DNA of 64,000 bases from Microbacterium rhizomatis (GTDB lineage Bacteria; Actinomycetota; Actinomycetes; Actinomycetales; Microbacteriaceae), in NCBI RefSeq assembly GCF_008710745.1, contig NZ_VYSA01000002.1, positions 1,149,819-1,213,818 on the forward strand. The letters run 5' to 3'. The notes under the pieces were generated by a model that saw nothing but the letters and a program-made list of their open reading frames with translations, did not search any database and was not told the origin of the DNA. The position numbers and the translations under genes were made by a program. This document shows positions 60,653 through 64,000 of the stretch, piece after piece. The stretch's first letter is position 1. Each line of letters starts with the position of its first letter.

Positions 60653-60723
60653 CGTCTCGTCCCGCGTCCCTCGCTCGACGACCGCCGGGGTCGGTCGTCG
60701 AGCGAGGAGCGGGCAACGAGACG
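60653..60723. repeat. compound inverted repeat between ALDH and DUF779
   Basis: Outer arms CGTCTCGT (60653-60660) and ACGAGACG (60716-60723) and inner arms of 16 bp (60669-60684 and 60692-60707) give a 71-bp hairpin, the same length as the inverted repeat at 6310-6380. It fills the gap between two co-directional genes and may act as a stability or attenuation element. Confidence 0.75.
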
Positions 60724-60734
60724 GAGCGGCCGGT

Positions 60735-62282
60735 TTAGAAGAAGCCCATCGGACCTTCGGCGTACGAGACCAGCAGATTCTTCGTCTGCTGGTAGTGGTC
60801 GAGCATCTTCAGGTGGTTCTCACGGCCGATCCCCGACTGCTTGTACCCGCCGAACGCCGCGTGCGCGGGGTATTGGTGGTACGTGTTCGTCCAGACCCGG
60901 CCGGCTTCGATCGCCCGACCTGCGCGGTACGCGGTGTTCATGTCGCGGCTCCACACGCCGGCGCCGAGACCGTACAGGGTGTCGTTCGCTGTCGCGATCG
61001 CGTCGTCGAAGTCGTCGAACGAGGTCACCGCGAGCACCGGGCCGAAGATCTCCTCCTGGAAGATCCGCATGTCGTTCGCGCCCTCGAAGATCGTCGGTTG
61101 CACGTAGTAGCCCTCGCTCAGGTCGCCGCCCAGGTCGACGCGCTCGCCGCCGATCAGCAGCTTGGCCCCACCCTGCTTGCCGATGTCGATGTAGCTCAGG
61201 ATCTTCTCGAGCTGATCGTTCGAGGCCTGCGCGCCGATCATCGTCTCGGGGTCGAGCGGGTTTCCCTGCTTGATCGCCTTGACCCGCTCGATGCCGTCAC
61301 CCAGCAGCTGGTCGTAGATCGACCGCTGGATGAGAGCACGCGACGGGCACGTGCACACCTCTCCGTTGTTCAGCGCGAAGAACGAGAACCCTTCGAGTGC
61401 CTTGTCGTAGAACGAGTCCCTGCTGCGCGCGACGTCTTCGAAGAACACGTTCGGGCTCTTGCCCCCGAGCTCGAGGGTCACCGGAATGAGGTTCTGCGAC
61501 GCGTACTGCATGATGAGGCGACCCGTCGTGGTCTCGCCCGTGAAGGCGATCTTGCGGATCTTCTTGTGCGACGCCAGCGGAGCGCCCGCCTCGATGCCGA
61601 AGCCGTTGACGATGTTCAGGACGCCCGGGGGGATCAGGTCGCCGATGATGTCGATCAGGAACAGGATCGACGCCGGCGTCTGCTCGGCCGGCTTCAGCAC
61701 GATGCAGTTGCCTGCGGCGAGCGCGGGCGCGAGCTTCCAGACCGCCATGAGGATCGGGAAGTTCCAGGGGATGATCTGCCCCACCACACCGAGCGGCTCG
61801 TGGAAGTGGTAGGCGACGGTGTCTTCATCGAGCTGCGAGATGCCGCCCTCCTGCGCACGCAGCACCCCCGCGAAGTACCGGAAGTGGTCGATCGCGAGGG
61901 GGATGTCGGCGGCCAGCGTCTCACGGACCGGCTTGCCGTTCTCCCAGGTCTCGGCGACGGCGATCTTCTCGAGGTTCTCCTCCATACGGTCGGCGATCCT
62001 CAGCAGGACGTTGCTGCGCTCGGTGGGGCTCGTCTTGCCCCACGTCGCGAACGCCTTCCATGCGACATCCACGGCGCGGTCGATGTCTTCGACGGTGCCG
62101 CGACCGACTTCGGTGAACGTCTTGCCGGTGACCGGCGACGGGTTCTCGAACCACTGGCCCTTCACGGGGTCGACGAACTCGCCCCCGATGTAGTGGCCGT
62201 AGCGCGGGCGGTAGTCCGCGACCGCGCCTCGGGTGTTGGGGGCGGCGTAGACGCTCGAGACGCCCTCTTCGACGATGGTCAT
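60735..62282 (-). CDS. NAD-dependent aldehyde dehydrogenase (ExaC-like)
   Basis: A 515-residue aldehyde dehydrogenase: catalytic Cys in [15 protein letters not shown], general-base Glu in [14 protein letters not shown] motif [13 protein letters not shown]. The long N-terminus and the DUF779 neighbour match ExaC/AldA proteins that oxidise acetaldehyde or other small aldehydes. ATG 62282 has AAGGAGAC upstream. The gene is probably induced by the GAF regulator encoded just upstream on the same strand. Confidence 0.94.
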   Translation of the reverse strand: MTIVEEGVSSVYAAPNTRGAVADYRPRYGHYIGGEFVDPVKGQWFENPSPVTGKTFTEVGRGTVEDIDRAVDVAWKAFATWGKTSPTERSNVLLRIADRMEENLEKIAVAETWENGKPVRETLAADIPLAIDHFRYFAGVLRAQEGGISQLDEDTVAYHFHEPLGVVGQIIPWNFPILMAVWKLAPALAAGNCIVLKPAEQTPASILFLIDIIGDLIPPGVLNIVNGFGIEAGAPLASHKKIRKIAFTGETTTGRLIMQYASQNLIPVTLELGGKSPNVFFEDVARSRDSFYDKALEGFSFFALNNGEVCTCPSRALIQRSIYDQLLGDGIERVKAIKQGNPLDPETMIGAQASNDQLEKILSYIDIGKQGGAKLLIGGERVDLGGDLSEGYYVQPTIFEGANDMRIFQEEIFGPVLAVTSFDDFDDAIATANDTLYGLGAGVWSRDMNTAYRAGRAIEAGRVWTNTYHQYPAHAAFGGYKQSGIGRENHLKMLDHYQQTKNLLVSYAEGPMGFF

Positions 62283-62307
62283 GCTGTCTCCTTCGACGTG
62301 TCATGAC

Positions 62308-62328
62308 GCGTGACTGGCGGTGTCACGC
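62308..62328. promoter_or_regulatory. candidate operator upstream of the aldehyde dehydrogenase
   Basis: GCGTGAC-TGGCGGT-GTCACGC is a perfect 7-bp inverted repeat with a 7-nt spacer, 26 bp before the dehydrogenase ATG. Its position suits a dimeric regulator, probably the GAF protein encoded next door. Confidence 0.5.
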
Positions 62329-62458
62329 GGATGCTCGGACGCTACGCCGACGGACGTTGCATCCCGTTGCACCGCTCGTCCGCCCGGCGAGCGATGCCAG
62401 AGGGGGCGCCGCAGGGCTACGCCGCCCGCCGCCGTGGCCGGACGAGACGCTGGCGGCT

Positions 62459-63781
62459 CTAGGCCTCGAGACGCTCGATCCGGGCGACCAGACCCGCACG
62501 ACGCGGGGAGCGCGGGGGGAGCATCTCGAGGCACAGGCGCAGGAGGTCGACGTCGTCGACGCCCTCCGCGGTGTCTGCGTACGCCACGAGGACGTCGATG
62601 CCGGCCTCGGCCATCAACGCTTCGCGGAGCGCCGTGCGCACCGTGTCCCGCAGCTGCTCCACCCCGGGGGCGACCGATTCCGGCAGCACCGGCCCGTGGT
62701 ACGCGGCGAGCGCGACGCGATGGGCCCCTCGGTCGAGGAGCGAGATCACGTTGTGCGCATCGGTCTCGAGAGGAACCGGCAGCCGGTACGGGCGGGAAGA
62801 CGGCACGAGCTGGGGCGCGACGCGCTCGAGGACCTTTCGCAGGCGCACGATCTCGGGGCGCAGCGTGTCGGCGGCCTGCGGCTGCCCGTAGACCAGCTCG
62901 CCGAGATCATCGGCTGAAAGCCCGTGCGGATGCGTCGCGAGCATCAGGAGGATCTCGGCGTGACGAGCGCTGAGCTCGATCACCGTCTCCGTGCCCTCGC
63001 GGTCCGCCACGAGCTGCGCACGGTCCCGCCCGAGCACCCGCAGGGTTGCCCTGGCGGCCGCGGGCCGGGCCGACGTGCGGCGTCGTGCGGGCCGTGCCTC
63101 GGACCGCGCCCTGAGCCGGGCGACGAGCAGCTCTCCCTCGATCGCCCGGGCTGTGGCATCCACCAGCAGTTGCGCCTGAGGCGTGACCGCCTCGATGCCT
63201 CCGGTCACGTCGATGACCCCGACGATGCGGCGCGTCTCGGGGTCGTGCACGGGGGCCGCGGTGCACGACCACGGAGCGACGAGCCGGTTGAAGTGTTCGG
63301 CGCCGCGGATCTGCACCGATCGATCGAGCGTCAGAGCGGTGCCGGGGGCGGATGTGCCCACCGCTGTCTCGGACCAGTTCGCGCCGGCGACGAATCCCAT
63401 GTCGCCCGTCAGCGTGCGCACATGGCGGTCGCCCTCGACCCAGAGCAGGCGCCCGGCCGCGTCGCCGATCGCCACGACGACGCCCGACTCCTCGGCCTCG
63501 CCGGGCAGCAGCAGCGCTCGCACCATGTCCATCACTCCGGCGAGCGGGTGGGTGCGGCGGTATTCCTCGAGTTCGAGAATGCTCAGATCCAGCGGCGGAG
63601 GAGAATCTGCGCCCGCGAGGCTGGCCAGCGATCGGCGCCACGAATCCCGCACGAGAGGGCGCACATCCAGCAGCCGCTGATCCGCGGCGTTTCCCGCGAT
63701 GAGCTCCTCGTGCGCGCGCTCGATCAGCAGACGCGAGGTCTCAGGAGACACGTCGCGTCGCTGCGACCATGGCGATGACAC
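62459..63781 (-). CDS. GAF-domain transcriptional regulator with winged-helix C-terminus
   Basis: A 440-residue protein from GTG 63781 (GGAG five bases ahead; TTG 63796 also possible). Residues about 15-225 resemble the AcoR-type sensor (RPLVRDSWRRSL; a GAF core ending VGVIDVTGG). There is no sigma-54 AAA domain. Instead a winged-helix segment (ELSARHAEILLMLATHPHGLSADDLGELVYG) follows, then a helical C-terminal domain. This arrangement replaces the sigma-54 contact, as expected in actinobacteria. It stands directly upstream of the aldehyde dehydrogenase, so it likely senses an alcohol or aldehyde. Confidence 0.82.
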   Translation of the reverse strand: MSSPWSQRRDVSPETSRLLIERAHEELIAGNAADQRLLDVRPLVRDSWRRSLASLAGADSPPPLDLSILELEEYRRTHPLAGVMDMVRALLLPGEAEESGVVVAIGDAAGRLLWVEGDRHVRTLTGDMGFVAGANWSETAVGTSAPGTALTLDRSVQIRGAEHFNRLVAPWSCTAAPVHDPETRRIVGVIDVTGGIEAVTPQAQLLVDATARAIEGELLVARLRARSEARPARRRTSARPAAARATLRVLGRDRAQLVADREGTETVIELSARHAEILLMLATHPHGLSADDLGELVYGQPQAADTLRPEIVRLRKVLERVAPQLVPSSRPYRLPVPLETDAHNVISLLDRGAHRVALAAYHGPVLPESVAPGVEQLRDTVRTALREALMAEAGIDVLVAYADTAEGVDDVDLLRLCLEMLPPRSPRRAGLVARIERLEA

Positions 63782-63855
63782 CCGGGCTCCGATCAAGGTC
63801 GGGGGATGTGTGGGTCCAGTGTAAGTCGGCGGCGGGCGAGAGGCTCGAGTATCTC

Positions 63856-63937
63856 GCCATCTGCAGGGAGCGATGGGACAGAAGTGGCCGAAGTGCGCCT
63901 AAGCGACCGCGCACGGGCCCACCTCCCTGCAGATGGC
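63856..63937. repeat. 82-bp element with 15-bp perfect inverted ends
   Basis: GCCATCTGCAGGGAG at 63856-63870 and its exact complement at 63923-63937 flank a 52-nt interior. Size and design are similar to the 85-bp element but the sequence is unrelated, so it may be a second family of small palindromic elements. No gene is seen from 63782 to the window end; 63977-64000 is a GGGC tetranucleotide run. Confidence 0.75.
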
Positions 63938-64000
63938 CGAACGGCCGGGCGGGCGGCGTCCGGGTGCCGGTGGCGGCCGGGCGGGCGGGCGGGCGGGCGG

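Overview
The window is high-GC DNA (roughly 70%) with dense genes, frequent GTG and TTG starts, and 4-base ATGA/GTGA overlaps between co-directional genes. Gene content, an LAATG (sortase-E type) wall anchor, a Zur/znu locus and the rpsF-ssb-rpsR-rplI block beside dnaB all point to an actinobacterium. I infer Microbacteriaceae, probably Microbacterium. I saw no rRNA, tRNA, CRISPR array or insertion sequence.

Layout, left to right. 1-4913 is a zinc regulon read leftward: znuA-znuC-znuB, then a Fur/Zur repressor and an UPF0718/TIGR03943 membrane pair cut by the window edge. A Zur-like operator overlaps an apparently leaderless znuA promoter. 4938-9719 holds a 2-oxo-acid dehydrogenase operon (aminotransferase, E1alpha, E1beta, E2). 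9754-10394 is a ribbon-helix-helix/Doc toxin-antitoxin pair. 10402-20100 is mixed housekeeping: a lipase-like hydrolase with a small helical partner, a phosphatase, purB, a rhodanese/TrhO-like protein, an unusual SDR and dinB. It is interrupted at 16357-17001 by a repeat-filled non-coding stretch.

20106-37631 is the most interesting region. It carries a small RiPP (linear azol(in)e/TOMM) locus: a SagB-type dehydrogenase, a fused leader-binding/E1-like/YcaO cyclodehydratase, and a nitrile-hydratase-leader (NHLP) precursor at 23941-24231. A second precursor (37298-37588), with 73 of 77 leader residues identical but a different 19-residue core, sits 13 kb away as an orphan. Both copies keep the same flanking hairpins. 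Between them lies a galactoside-utilisation cluster: GH36, a sugar ABC importer, GH42, a LacI regulator with paired operators, then a clan GH-D-like glycosidase, a PhyH-family dioxygenase and an AraC regulator.

37735-47488 contains a DHFR-fold protein, an ArfB-like factor, a secreted Cys-rich-tail protein with a small membrane partner (a possible bacteriocin/immunity pair), an AIM24 protein, dnaB, a cluster of DnaA-box-like sites, two cell-surface proteins, and rpsF-ssb-rpsR-rplI ending in a strong terminator. 47824-64000 holds two unknown proteins, a TMEM175-like channel, a complete Dpp/Opp-type peptide importer, an ABC-2 exporter with its own two-component system, and a DUF779/aldehyde dehydrogenase pair with a GAF regulator. 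A dispersed 85-bp palindromic element occurs at least three times (16436, 16716, 47692).
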